DNA of 64,000 nucleotides, taken from Mucilaginibacter sp. GTDB lineage: Bacteria; Bacteroidota; Bacteroidia; Sphingobacteriales; Sphingobacteriaceae. The notes under the pieces were generated by a model. That model had not been told where the DNA came from. It was given only the letters and a program-made list of their open reading frames with translations, and did not search any database. Position numbers and translations under genes: made by a program. Positions 1 to 8,430 of the stretch are shown here, piece by piece. The stretch lies in the NCBI RefSeq assembly GCF_025359345.1, contig NZ_JANYGQ010000017.1, positions 1 to 64,000 of the forward strand, in the 5' to 3' direction. Position 1 is the first letter of the stretch, and every line of letters begins with the position of its first letter.

Positions 1-3000
1 ATTTATTGTAACTGTAGCTGTCGGATCCTGCGTTGTAGGGGTTGCAGTAATTGACGTAAAGGTATTGGCCACTGTTGCAGTGAAGTTCTTGTAGTCAGGT
101 CCGCCCACCTGGGTTTGCATTATGCCGGGATAGTACTTAAGCGTGGTTAACACGTTATTTGTAGCAAGCGCCCGGTTAACTGTTATAGTGTAAGTTTTTG
201 TAGTTGTACCGTCCTGGGCAGTTACCTGTATCGCTATCGTATTACTGCCTGCGATTAACGGCAGAGCTGCTGATTGGGTGCCGCTTGCTACAAATACCGG
301 GGCGCCGCCGTTTACGCGCACCTCCAAATCACTCACGTTGGAGTCTGTTGTGGTTGGCGTTACCGTCATCGTGGTGGTAGCATTTGGCACACTTGCGGTG
401 TAACCTGAAGTGGTATTAGTGTCAAATGTTGGGCTAAGCGGATCTACAGAAGTTGTAAGGCTGCTTAAGCTTGCATCTGATGAGAATACCGAGAATACGG
501 TTGATGGCCCTGCAGCCGGGGCAAGATTGCCGGCCGCATCAGATGCAGTACCTGCGGCTATTGATATACCCAATGTACCCACACCTGTAATATTGGAAAG
601 TGTTACGGTGCTGGTTGTGCCAGCATTTGACACAGCAACTGTTGCGGTGGAAGCGCCCGTGGTATTCAACGTAATATCACCAGTTCCAAGCGTGCTCGAA
701 TTGAAGTTTGCATCAGCATAAGTTACTGTATAGGTTACTGTACCTGCTGTTCCCGAACCGATACCAGCCTGCGACGGTGCGCCGATAGTGATGGTTGGAG
801 CTGTGTTGTCGAACTCAATATCATCTCCGGCGCCGATGTCGTTATATAATGCTCCTGCATTGCCCAGATTGTCATTGAATTGGAGACTAAACGGTATGCG
901 GCCCTCGGTATCGCCCGAAGTCATCGTGTAGGATGCAACCCAATCGTTACCGCTTGGGTTGGTGGCTGTCAGGCTGTGTCCGGCTATACTAACCGTAGGT
1001 GCCTGGATGGGCTCACTTGTTGTAAAGCTAAGCGAAACCACATCGCCCACTGCTGCTATCAGTTGATTACCGCTATGGTTTGAAGCAAATACCAGGGTAT
1101 TGGCAGTCGGCGCTGTGTTATCAATAGTGTAAGTTTGCCCGGTGTTAAAACCGCCGGATATAGGGTTGCTGACAACATCTGTAATACCTGTACCACTACT
1201 GTTCAAATCAAGCCTGAGGGCGCCGTCGCCGGTAATGCTATTTACTGTTACCGTATAGGTTGCGCCGCTACCGCTTACAGCACTTACAGTACCACTCACA
1301 GACCCCGACACGTTAGTGGCCGTAAAATCATTTTTATCAACACCTGTTACAGCTTCGCTGAAGGTTACAGTATAGTCAACGCTTGTTGCATTGGTTGGAT
1401 TAACACTTGCCGTAACTATCGAAGCTACAGTTGGCGCAGTATTATCTATCGTAAAGACATCGCCAGTGGTAAATCCTCCCGCTGCGTTGCCAACCGCGTC
1501 GGTTATACCGGTGCCGCTGCTTTTCAGATCGAGTCTGTATGTGCCATCGCCTGTTATATTTGTTATGGAAACATTGTAAACGGTAGTTGAAACCGGAGTA
1601 AGGCTAATTGTTCCCTGGCTTACACCACCTGTGGTAGTAGCCACAAAATCAGTAGCATCTACACCTGTTACCGGTTCGCTGAAGGTTACGGAATAATCTA
1701 TTTGACTTCCATTTTGCGTGGTGCTGCCGTCCTGTTGCGTTATACTTAAAACCGTTGGTGCGGTGGTATCGATGGTATAGCTTTGGCCAGTGAAGCCCGC
1801 TGCTATAGCGTTGCCCGCCGCATCGCTTATACCGGTGCCGCTGCTCTTAAGGTCGAGACGTAACGTGCCGTTACCGGATACCGACGAAACAGTTACCGTG
1901 TAGCTGGTGCCTGAGCCGCTGAAGCCGGTAATAGAACCGCTTGCGCCAGTACCCACAAGGTTAAAGTCGCTTTGATCAACACCTGTTACCGATTCGCTGA
2001 AGGTTACTGTATAACCTACAGAAGTAGCATTGGTAGGGCTGGTATTTGCAAGCGCTATGGAACTAACTGTTGGTGCGGTATTATCAACGGCAAAAGTTGT
2101 TGATGGCCCGGCAGCCGGCGCGTTGTTACCGGCAAGGTCGTTGGCTGTATTGGCGGGAATAGATATGCCTAAATTGCCAGTACCGGTAATGCTCGAAAGT
2201 GTTACTGTGCGCGTTGACCCGGAGCCTGTTACGGATATGGATCCGGCAGATGCGTTACCACCGGTTGAGTTTACAGTTATATTGCCCGCGCCCAGTGTGC
2301 TTGCATTAAAATGGGCATCGCTATAAGTAACCGTATATGATACAGGGCCGCCCGTTGTAAGGCTTGCCGACGGGCTGCCGATGCTTATTGTAGGCGCAGT
2401 ATTGTCAACTGTAAATGTTGTTGACGCAGATGATGCCGGAGCTGAGTTTCCTGCGGCGTCTGTTGCTGTTCCCGAGCCTATTGAAATGCCCAAAGTGCCG
2501 TCTCCGGTGATGCTTGAAAGCGTTACTGTACGTGTAGAGCCGGAACCAGTTACCGCTACAGAGCCTGCCGCTGCACTGCCGCCTGTATTTACTGTTATAT
2601 TGCCTGTGGCAAGCGTACTTGAACTAAAATTGACATCGCTATACGTTACAGTGTAGCTTACGCCACCTGATTTTGTAATAGATGCCGATGGGCTGCCGAT
2701 ACTGATGGTTGGTGCGGTTTTATCAATGCTGTAGGTCTGACCCGTAAATGGCAAAGTTGTACTTATAGCCTGAGATAAGCTGCTTGCATTCGCAAGATTT
2801 AATGTAACATTACCATCTCCGCTGCCCGTAGTTACGGGTATCGTCCATGTAACACCACTGTCGCCGGTTGTGGGTGTACCTACAGCGGCCCCGCTAACAC
2901 CAGACGTTGTTAGCGAAAAATTACTTGCCGTTACGCCTGTTACTGCAGCGCCGAAAGTTAGTGTATAGTTAACGGTGCTTCCATTTGACGGTGTAGAACC

Positions 3001-3606
3001 CGCACGGTTTAAAGAACTTACGGTTGTTGCAGTAGCGGTTGTAACGTTATCTATACCTATTCCGAATGCCGTTGAACTCGAGGAGGTTAGTCTTATTTCA
3101 TCAATATTATCGAAGTTACTGGTTAACGTTACGGCCACCGGGCTTGTAGAGCTCAAAACCGATGTTGTTACACCCGTACCAACCTCACTGCCTGATTTGT
3201 AGGCATGCACCGTGATTGACTGAGACCCGCCGGCCGTTGCACCAACAGATGTAGGGGCAACGGAAATACCTGTTAATTTAAAAGTCCCGCCGGAGGTGCT
3301 AAAAAATCTCGCATACGAAAATACAGGCGCCGTCCCCGTCTTTTGCAACCTTAAAAAATTCTGGGGGGATACCGTTGACCGGATATCCAGTGCCCCTGTC
3401 CCTACAATTTCTGCGGAAAATCCGGCAGCTTCAGAGCAGTTACCACTTGTAAAAGCGTAAGTAACATCGCCGGTTGTAGTGTTCGCTAATGACGCAGAGG
3501 CCGAAAAACACGACCAGGTAATATTCGCGCCGTTTTGGGCCTGCACATGCTGGCTTAATAAAGTAAAAGCCGACACAATCCAGGCAATAAGTAAACATTT
3601 TTTCAT
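1..3606 (-). CDS. Giant secreted Ig-like/cadherin-like repeat protein (C-terminus beyond window)
   Basis: The reading frame is open from an ATG at 3606 to the left edge, giving 1202 codons and no stop. Residues 1-23 form a signal peptide (MKKCLLIAWIV... ending HVQAQ). Residues about 24-190 look like a beta-sandwich region with aromatic and Thr/Ser-rich strands. About 190-1000 is a string of bacterial Ig-like repeats, each linked by a Y-x-I-D-x-T-A-P-T type motif and alternating two subtypes. From about 1030 there are cadherin-like beta-sandwich domains (L-T-T-L-K-Y-Y-P; GPDYKNFT), as in the other giant proteins of the window. By analogy with 12544-30821 the missing C-terminus probably carries a CHU_C/T9SS type B sorting domain, so a surface adhesin or matrix role is inferred. 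The plus-strand frames inside it are antisense shadows. Confidence 0.9.
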   Translation of the reverse strand, partial: MKKCLLIAWIVSAFTLLSQHVQAQNGANITWSCFSASASLANTTTGDVTYAFTSGNCSEAAGFSAEIVGTGALDIRSTVSPQNFLRLQKTGTAPVFSYARFFSTSGGTFKLTGISVAPTSVGATAGGSQSITVHAYKSGSEVGTGVTTSVLSSTSPVAVTLTSNFDNIDEIRLTSSSSTAFGIGIDNVTTATATTVSSLNRAGSTPSNGSTVNYTLTFGAAVTGVTASNFSLTTSGVSGAAVGTPTTGDSGVTWTIPVTTGSGDGNVTLNLANASSLSQAISTTLPFTGQTYSIDKTAPTISIGSPSASITKSGGVSYTVTYSDVNFSSSTLATGNITVNTGGSAAAGSVAVTGSGSTRTVTLSSITGDGTLGISIGSGTATDAAGNSAPASSASTTFTVDNTAPTISIGSPSASLTTGGPVSYTVTYSDAHFNASTLGAGNITVNSTGGNASAGSISVTGSGSTRTVTLSSITGTGNLGISIPANTANDLAGNNAPAAGPSTTFAVDNTAPTVSSIALANTSPTNATSVGYTVTFSESVTGVDQSDFNLVGTGASGSITGFSGSGTSYTVTVSSVSGNGTLRLDLKSSGTGISDAAGNAIAAGFTGQSYTIDTTAPTVLSITQQDGSTTQNGSQIDYSVTFSEPVTGVDATDFVATTTGGVSQGTISLTPVSTTVYNVSITNITGDGTYRLDLKSSGTGITDAVGNAAGGFTTGDVFTIDNTAPTVASIVTASVNPTNATSVDYTVTFSEAVTGVDKNDFTATNVSGSVSGTVSAVSGSGATYTVTVNSITGDGALRLDLNSSGTGITDVVSNPISGGFNTGQTYTIDNTAPTANTLVFASNHSGNQLIAAVGDVVSLSFTTSEPIQAPTVSIAGHSLTATNPSGNDWVASYTMTSGDTEGRIPFSLQFNDNLGNAGALYNDIGAGDDIEFDNTAPTITIGAPSQAGIGSGTAGTVTYTVTYADANFNSSTLGTGDITLNTTGASTATVAVSNAGTTSTVTLSNITGVGTLGISIAAGTASDAAGNLAPAAGPSTVFSVFSSDASLSSLTTSVDPLSPTFDTNTTSGYTASVPNATTTMTVTPTTTDSNVSDLEVRVNGGAPVFVASGTQSAALPLIAGSNTIAIQVTAQDGTTTKTYTITVNRALATNNVLTTLKYYPGIMQTQVGGPDYKNFTATVANTFTSITATPTTQDPTATVTIN

Positions 3607-3705
3607 AATATATTGATTTAAGTTCGGTTCCGAAATTCTGACTATATGGTATTGTAATATTAAATGTTTAGTAACGCTGACTAATGCCAACGCTTATTGT
3701 TTTAA
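3607..3705. other. Upstream region of the giant repeat gene
   Basis: This short AT-rich stretch lies in front of the minus-strand start at 3606 and should carry its promoter and leader. I could not place a convincing TAnnTTTG element in it. Confidence 0.3.
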
Positions 3706-4122
3706 TTAATAGTTTGTAAACCTTTGCAAGGTTTCTAAACCATAAAAAGCAGCGTACCGTATTGGTACGCAGGTATTACTTATATAAAAAAAGTTAATGG
3801 TAACGTACTGTTGGTTAAAGCGAGCAACCTGAAATTTATCTTCATCTGCGATAGCGGTTCCCAGCGTAAAAGCACCTTTATTTTTTCCAGTAATAGCTGC
3901 ATCAATTATTTTAAGTTCGGCGCCGCTAATGCCTTTAATAGCGCCTATGCTCCAGCTGTCACAGGCCTTCACCACGTTGGTTATTTCATTTACCCCCATC
4001 ATTTCCCAATTGATCATTACCTCCGCCAACTGCGGCCTTTTAAAATACTTCGCCTTATTTTCGTCCTGCGGTTTTTTATACCGGCTCTTTGCTGTAAACC
4101 CGCTCCGGTATATGTGATACAC
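3706..4122 (-). CDS. Possible small hypothetical protein (or gene remnant)
   Basis: A GTG-initiated frame of 138 codons lies between the tail-collar gene and the giant repeat gene, on the same strand. Internal ATG codons (MINWEMMGVNE) are alternative starts. The composition is protein-like, with mixed hydrophobic and charged residues and codon use similar to neighbouring genes, and the 60-residue core from IGAIKGISG to FNQQYVTINF reads plausibly. I recognise no family, motif, signal peptide or membrane segment. A competing plus-strand frame overlaps it. It may be a remnant of a longer gene. The call rests on composition only. Confidence 0.28.
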   Translation of the reverse strand: MYHIYRSGFTAKSRYKKPQDENKAKYFKRPQLAEVMINWEMMGVNEITNVVKACDSWSIGAIKGISGAELKIIDAAITGKNKGAFTLGTAIADEDKFQVARFNQQYVTINFFYISNTCVPIRYAAFYGLETLQRFTNY

Positions 4123-4667
4123 CCTGCACCAGCAGTTTACCTAAAATATGATTCACATAGTTATAACTATGGTAGTCTTCATTTTAAAAAAATATTCTCA
4201 AACAACAGCTCCGGTATTTAACTTACCACACAGCTCGTGAATGGGCAAGTCAATATGCTTTATCCCCTTTTTTTAGACGTCAGAAAACCGGCGATGACCG
4301 CCTGAATTCCGGAAGTTTTCAAAAAGGTATATTATCAAGTGCCTTTTGAAACTCCGCTTAATTGTTCAACCTGTATTTTATGGGTATAGCTGGTTAAAAA
4401 AATGTCGGGTTCAAACAATTGCTGCCATTGATATAGTTCTTCTTTTTTTTGTTTTCTAAATGCACCGCGATCCTGTTCGCGGTGCAGAAACCCAACAAGC
4501 AGGCCGAATTATTTCCGGTACCTGCAAATTGCTTAAATAAAATAAACCCCCTGCTTTGTTATAGCTGATTAGATAAGAAAGCAGGGGGATGCATATTTTG
4601 AATTTGATCCAATACCAAGTTTCATTGGTATTTATAACTAAAATCTATTAAATTATATTCATTAAAA
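4123..4667. other. Intergenic region with hairpins, no convincing gene
   Basis: The stretch is AT-rich. It contains a perfect 10-bp hairpin (arms 4461-4470 and 4477-4486, loop 6) and the terminator-like hairpin at 4535-4588. No frame here has convincing coding character. Confidence 0.5.
4535..4588 (-). terminator. Hairpin terminator of the tail-collar gene
   Basis: Perfect 11-bp arms CCCCCTGCTTT (4547-4557) and AAAGCAGGGGG (4578-4588) flank a 20-nt loop. Read on the minus strand, the hairpin is followed by a T-rich tract (TTTATTTTATTT). It lies 80 bp beyond the stop of the minus-strand gene 4668-5201. Confidence 0.7.
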
Positions 4668-5201
4668 TTAATTGCGTGAAGGGAAAATACCTTCCGTTGC
4701 AATAATAAAAGTTACTACAAGATATGGCTGCATGTTATCATGCGGGATACTGCCTCCAGCGGCTGCAACTGCGGTAGGCGCTAATGTTGTGTCAGGAGTT
4801 GTGGTGACGAAGTTGAAAGGATTTCCTCCGGAGTCGTTATCAACCGATGTTGCTAAAAATCCATTTGTAGGTGGCCCAACTGTTCCCTGTGCTGTGCTGG
4901 CATTTATCAGGTGGTTATGTATCGGCATATTGCTATTTAGCAAAGTTACATTTTCTTCACCGGCAGCCTCGCCTATTACTCTTGGCGTAAGTCCGGGCCC
5001 TGACCCCCAGTGCATCGGGGCGCGACCCCTGTAATCCGGCAAGCCAAATGTTTGCACCCCGTCGCCGCCATAGGTTGTGCCTAGAATTGCGAACAAGGCT
5101 GAGTTTTGGGCGATCGACATTAATTGCCCGTTGCAGAGTGCCCAGCCCCTTGGATTAAAGTTGCCGGCAAACATTTTAATTTCTCCAATGTAAGGTTCCA
5201 T
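4668..5201 (-). CDS. Phage tail collar domain protein (microcystin-dependent-protein/MdpB-like)
   Basis: A 177-aa protein. Residues about 6-62 match the tail collar family: GEIKMFAGNFNPRGWALCNG, then a YGGDG-x-QTFGLPDYRGR core in which PDYRGR is the family hallmark. The rest is a Gly/Thr/Asn-rich region with M-P-I-H-N-H and a conserved end, MQPYLVVTFIIATEGIFPSRN. In phages this domain sits in tail fibres. In bacteria such as cyanobacteria and Bacteroidetes, free-standing copies occur without phage genes and their function is poorly known. There is no signal peptide and no other phage gene nearby. A second intact copy is at 15528-16073 and a decayed one is just upstream at 5277-5425. The start is the ATG at 5201, after an A-rich leader. 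Confidence 0.88.
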   Translation of the reverse strand: MEPYIGEIKMFAGNFNPRGWALCNGQLMSIAQNSALFAILGTTYGGDGVQTFGLPDYRGRAPMHWGSGPGLTPRVIGEAAGEENVTLLNSNMPIHNHLINASTAQGTVGPPTNGFLATSVDNDSGGNPFNFVTTTPDTTLAPTAVAAAGGSIPHDNMQPYLVVTFIIATEGIFPSRN

Positions 5202-5276
5202 TTTTTTTTAACGTTTAGTGTTAGGTTTAAATTAAGGTTTATTTGATATGTTCAGGATTTGAATTTATTCAAAGGT

Positions 5277-5425
5277 TATAGCGCTATCGCCGCCGTAGGT
5301 TGTTCCAGGTATTGCAAATAATGCAACGTGTTACGCTATCGACATTAATTGCCGCTTGCAAAGTTCCAACCAGGCTATGCGAAATTTCCGCCGAAAATCA
5401 TGATTTGTCCCAGGTAAGGTTTCAT
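5277..5425 (-). pseudogene. Decayed tail-collar gene fragment
   Basis: Read on the minus strand from an ATG at 5425, the sequence gives MKPYLGQIMIFGGNFA followed by a stop. One frame over it continues as WLELCKRQLMSIA, stop, then ALFAIPGTTYGGDS, and then similarity ends. This is collinear with the first 50 residues of the intact neighbour (MEPYIGEIKMFAGNF, LCNGQLMSIAQ, ALFAILGTTYGGDG). The copy thus has a frameshift, two stops and a truncation. It lies 76 bp upstream of the intact gene on the same strand, so it is most simply a tandem duplicate that decayed. Confidence 0.8.
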
Positions 5426-5639
5426 AAAAATTTAATGTAAGTTTTAAGATTTTAGGTTAATGGATATGGCTTAGGCTTTTAAAGTGATTAATATTTAATT
5501 ATCATCCAAGTTTAAGTACTTTTTTCTGAAATTTCAAATAAATTGTAAAAAAACACGTTTACTTAATTATTTATTTTTTTAACCAGAATAAAAACAAAAA
5601 AAACGTTGCTTTTTTAACGCAAATTGCGTTCTTATAATT

Positions 5640-6803
5640 TTAAACGCACAAGTAAGGGTTTAACCATCCGCTTATACTTCCTTCATGTATATCTCTAAAC
5701 TGTTCAGCATCAAATTTTAACCCCGTCCCCTGGCTTATTATAGTTTTAAATGTTTTATTTGTTGATGTTTTGATATTTATTATATCAATTACCGGGAGTG
5801 AGAATCCCGAGGCAGGGTAAAAATTGCGTTCGCCACGTGGACCCACTACCGATTCCGTGTGCAGTATTTCGGCAACTTTCGTAAAGTCGCGTTTCTGTAG
5901 TAGTGGCATAACTTCCCGAAGTGCGAGGCCTGCTTCGTATCCGAGCAATCCAAATATGTTTGCCATCTGGCCTCCCGCACGTTCAAACTTCTTTACAAAT
6001 TCAACGTTACGAGGGGTTTCGTCGCCCCGGTTCCAGGTTGCTGCGGATATCAGTTCGAGGTCGAGGTTGGCAACGTCCTCAAGTACGTCGTCGTAAGCCA
6101 TGTTTTCAACTACTATCAGCGGGATTTTTTTATGAAAGCCGGATGCTTTCCATGCCTGTAAAAACTCATTGCCAATAGCCCCGGCGAAAATTGCATGAAC
6201 AAACGGCGGCTGATTTTTCTTAATTTCTTCAAAAAAGCCACCCAATTCCAATCGTTGCGGATTAGCCCTGTCATGCGGAATAACGTGCACAGCCAACGGC
6301 CCTCTACCCGCATCAATAACGCCGTTAAGAAAAGTACTGTCCAGGTTATAACCTGCTTCGTAAACCGTCATTACCATCATGCCGCCCTGGCCGTATTCTT
6401 TGGCAGCCCAGTAGCCTAATGCGTATTGCGTTTGCCAAATCTGCTGCGACGCAAAAAACACCCTGGGGCTCAGGTAATTAAACCAGGGGATATGCTCACC
6501 CATGTCAAAAAAAAGCCCGAGCCTGTTATGACGCTCAATAGCGGGTATGATTTCAGGTAACGACTTGTAGCTAATAAAACCCGAAATAACGTCGGCCTGC
6601 TCAAAAAAAATCAACCTGTTGACTGCTTCAAGTGTGCTTGCCGGGTCGCCCATTTTGGTGTATACCGGTATAAACTGTATTTCGTTATGCTTTGGCTTAC
6701 CCTTGTAAATGCCCAGCAATATGCCTGCCATTAAGTGATGATTGTAATAAGGATACACGCCTGAATAGGGTGCCAGCATTCCAACTTTTAAAGGTCCTGT
6801 CAT
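5640..6803 (-). CDS. Type I periplasmic-binding-protein fold (ABC substrate-binding/amide-sensor-like) without signal peptide
   Basis: A 387-aa protein resembling the Peripla_BP_6 family (branched amino acid/urea/amide-binding, LivJ/AmiC-like). It starts LKVGMLAPYSGVYPYYNHH, with the usual ligand-site region near the N-terminus, and has FFEQADVISGFISYKSL, DMGEHIPW and a second lobe around FAGAIGNEFLQAWKASG. Most family members are about 380-420 aa with an export signal. Here the start at 6803 leads directly into the first beta strand, and no upstream signal sequence or ABC permease/ATPase gene is visible. It may therefore act in the cytoplasm as a ligand sensor like AmiC, but that is inference. 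It is transcribed away from the enzyme operon starting at 7214 and towards the tail-collar genes. Confidence 0.8.
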   Translation of the reverse strand: MTGPLKVGMLAPYSGVYPYYNHHLMAGILLGIYKGKPKHNEIQFIPVYTKMGDPASTLEAVNRLIFFEQADVISGFISYKSLPEIIPAIERHNRLGLFFDMGEHIPWFNYLSPRVFFASQQIWQTQYALGYWAAKEYGQGGMMVMTVYEAGYNLDSTFLNGVIDAGRGPLAVHVIPHDRANPQRLELGGFFEEIKKNQPPFVHAIFAGAIGNEFLQAWKASGFHKKIPLIVVENMAYDDVLEDVANLDLELISAATWNRGDETPRNVEFVKKFERAGGQMANIFGLLGYEAGLALREVMPLLQKRDFTKVAEILHTESVVGPRGERNFYPASGFSLPVIDIINIKTSTNKTFKTIISQGTGLKFDAEQFRDIHEGSISGWLNPYLCV

Positions 6804-7213
6804 TTAAGTAGTAAATCGTAAATGTTCACTAAAATAGCAATTGCACGCCTGAAGCGAAAATAAAGTATATGCGTTATGACTTTCACTATAGTTAAACAAT
6901 CCTTGTTAGGCGATGATATGCGGACATTACAATCAGTATTATAATGCGGTAAGTAATATTGCTGATTGCATAGTTACCAAATAATTTTAATAATAATTCA
7001 CTCTTTTCCACCCTTGTGAATCTTATTGTTCCCGAAGCTGTTGTTAAACTTTTTATATCTGCCTGTAATTAGACTACCACATAAAAGAGCAATAAGCCTG
7101 GTAAACGTTTGAATGCCAGGAACTATTATTATGTTAACGCACTTACTATTATCTGCGATTTTTTTTGAAGGACTGGTGCTTGTAAAATCACCGCACGTTT
7201 AATACTTTTGGTA
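6804..7213. other. Divergent intergenic region, probable promoters
   Basis: About 410 bp separate the minus-strand binding-protein gene from the plus-strand enzyme operon, so promoters for both should lie here. The sequence is AT-rich with several TTG/TTTG motifs, but I cannot assign a clear -33/-7 pair. Short frames in it look non-coding. Confidence 0.4.
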
Positions 7214-7702
7214 ATGGAGCTGCCGGTAATCGATATCATAGTTGAATTTGTTACGTCTATTGGATTGGAAGTAGTTAAACGGCCAGTAAACCAGGATACT
7301 TTTTTACCGGGACTATTACTGGAAGGCGGAAAAATCATCATCGATACCGACAAATTGCAATATCCCGGCGACATTCTTCACGAAGCCGGGCACCTGGCGG
7401 CTTGCGATGCAGATACCCGTAACACGATAGGTTCCCCTCTGCCTGAATATATGGACGGCGGCTTCGAAATGCTGGCGTTGGCATGGTCGTACGCTGCGTG
7501 CTTACATATAGGCCTGCCTGCATCAGTTGTCTTTCATAATGGCGGGTATAAAGGGGAGGGGGAGCATCTTTTGCAAACCTTTGCCAATGGGTCATATATC
7601 GGTTTGCCAATGTTACAATACCGTGGCTTAGCATACGACAAAAAAATGTCAGCCGAAATGGGCGTCTTGCCGTACCCCAATATGGTACGCTGGTTACACT
7701 AA
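7214..7702 (+). CDS. HEAGH-motif putative metalloprotein, first gene of the tailoring-enzyme operon
   Basis: A 162-aa protein of unknown function. Residues 56-60 read HEAGH, which fits the HExxH zinc-binding motif of metallopeptidases, inside a helix-like context (DILHEAGHLAACDADT). A later acidic helix, DGGFEMLALAWSYAAC, could supply a third ligand. There is no signal peptide. It is much smaller than typical secreted zincins, and peptidase activity is not established. I chose the ATG at 7214 over the TTG two codons upstream. The next gene starts 11 bp after its stop, so it should be co-transcribed with the oxygenase, sulfotransferase, formyltransferase and PhyH genes. Confidence 0.72.
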   Translation: MELPVIDIIVEFVTSIGLEVVKRPVNQDTFLPGLLLEGGKIIIDTDKLQYPGDILHEAGHLAACDADTRNTIGSPLPEYMDGGFEMLALAWSYAACLHIGLPASVVFHNGGYKGEGEHLLQTFANGSYIGLPMLQYRGLAYDKKMSAEMGVLPYPNMVRWLH

Positions 7703-7713
7703 ACTTATATCAC

Positions 7714-8418
7714 ATGGTGCGGTACGCAAAATTGCAATTGGCGTTTGATTTTAAAGCAACCCAGGCCGAACTAACCTCGGCCCGGAATGAATGGCAGCCA
7801 CATCTTAATACTTATCATTACTCAGGCTCGTGGAAAGTTCTCTCCCTGCGCTCACCGGGTGGCAGCCATAAAAACATTATACCTGACTTGATCGGCCAAA
7901 GCGACTTTTTGGACACCGCGTATATGGGGCATTTTGCCTCGGTAAAAAAACTTATGGCAAGTCTGCACTGCCCCATAATGGCGGTGCGTTTTTTGAATTT
8001 ACAAGCTGGCGCTATAATAAAAGAACATACCGATGCGGAACTCGCCCTGGAAAAAGGCGAAGCGCGGCTGCATTTTCCAGTGTTTACCAACCCGCAAATT
8101 GAGTTTTATTGCGAAAAAGACCGGATATTTTTAAACGAAGGCGAATGCTGGTACCTTAATGCCAACCTTCCGCATAATGTATCAAATAATGGAGATACCG
8201 ACAGGGTACACCTTGTGATTGATTGCAAAGTGAATGACTGGTTAAAAGCGATTATTGAATCATCGGGCGAAATAGCATATAAAAAAGAAGATGTTGACGA
8301 GAACATGATAAAGCTGATTGAGGAATTAAGGTATCAAAACACCGAAACTTCCAATAAATTAGCTGCGGAACTTGAGGAAAAAGTGAAAACTATACGCGCA
8401 GGCAACCCGGCTGTTTAA
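7714..8418 (+). CDS. Aspartyl/asparaginyl beta-hydroxylase-like Fe(II)/2-oxoglutarate oxygenase
   Basis: A 234-aa protein of the Asp_Arg_Hydrox (PF05118) type, a cupin-fold Fe(II)/2OG dioxygenase. The metal triad is visible as H105-x-D107 (IIKEHTDAEL) and H154 (NLPHNVSNN). R118 (GEARLHFPV) or R164 (DRVHLVIDC) are candidates for 2-oxoglutarate binding. Family members hydroxylate Asp/Asn side chains in peptides or proteins, or free amino acids. The C-terminal 50 residues are a charged helical tail (EELRYQNTETSNKLAAELEE). It is soluble, with no signal peptide. The gene is spaced 11 and 12 bp from its neighbours, so a shared substrate with the downstream sulfotransferase is a reasonable inference: hydroxylate first, sulfate next. 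Confidence 0.85.
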   Translation: MVRYAKLQLAFDFKATQAELTSARNEWQPHLNTYHYSGSWKVLSLRSPGGSHKNIIPDLIGQSDFLDTAYMGHFASVKKLMASLHCPIMAVRFLNLQAGAIIKEHTDAELALEKGEARLHFPVFTNPQIEFYCEKDRIFLNEGECWYLNANLPHNVSNNGDTDRVHLVIDCKVNDWLKAIIESSGEIAYKKEDVDENMIKLIEELRYQNTETSNKLAAELEEKVKTIRAGNPAV

Positions 8419-8430
8419 TACCCGCTACCT

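Noticed and set aside
410..3202. Plus-strand open frames of 60-150 codons across the first gene
   Set aside because: They are antisense to one uninterrupted minus-strand repeat protein, and their Val/Pro/Ala-rich composition is the complement of Thr/Gly/Ser-rich repeats.
3811..4221. Plus-strand 136-codon frame
   Set aside because: It overlaps a minus-strand frame with better composition, is rich in Phe/Tyr/Cys/His, and shows no family motif.
7129..7634. Minus-strand frames over the HEAGH gene
   Set aside because: They lie antisense to a gene in a tight operon with a recognisable motif.
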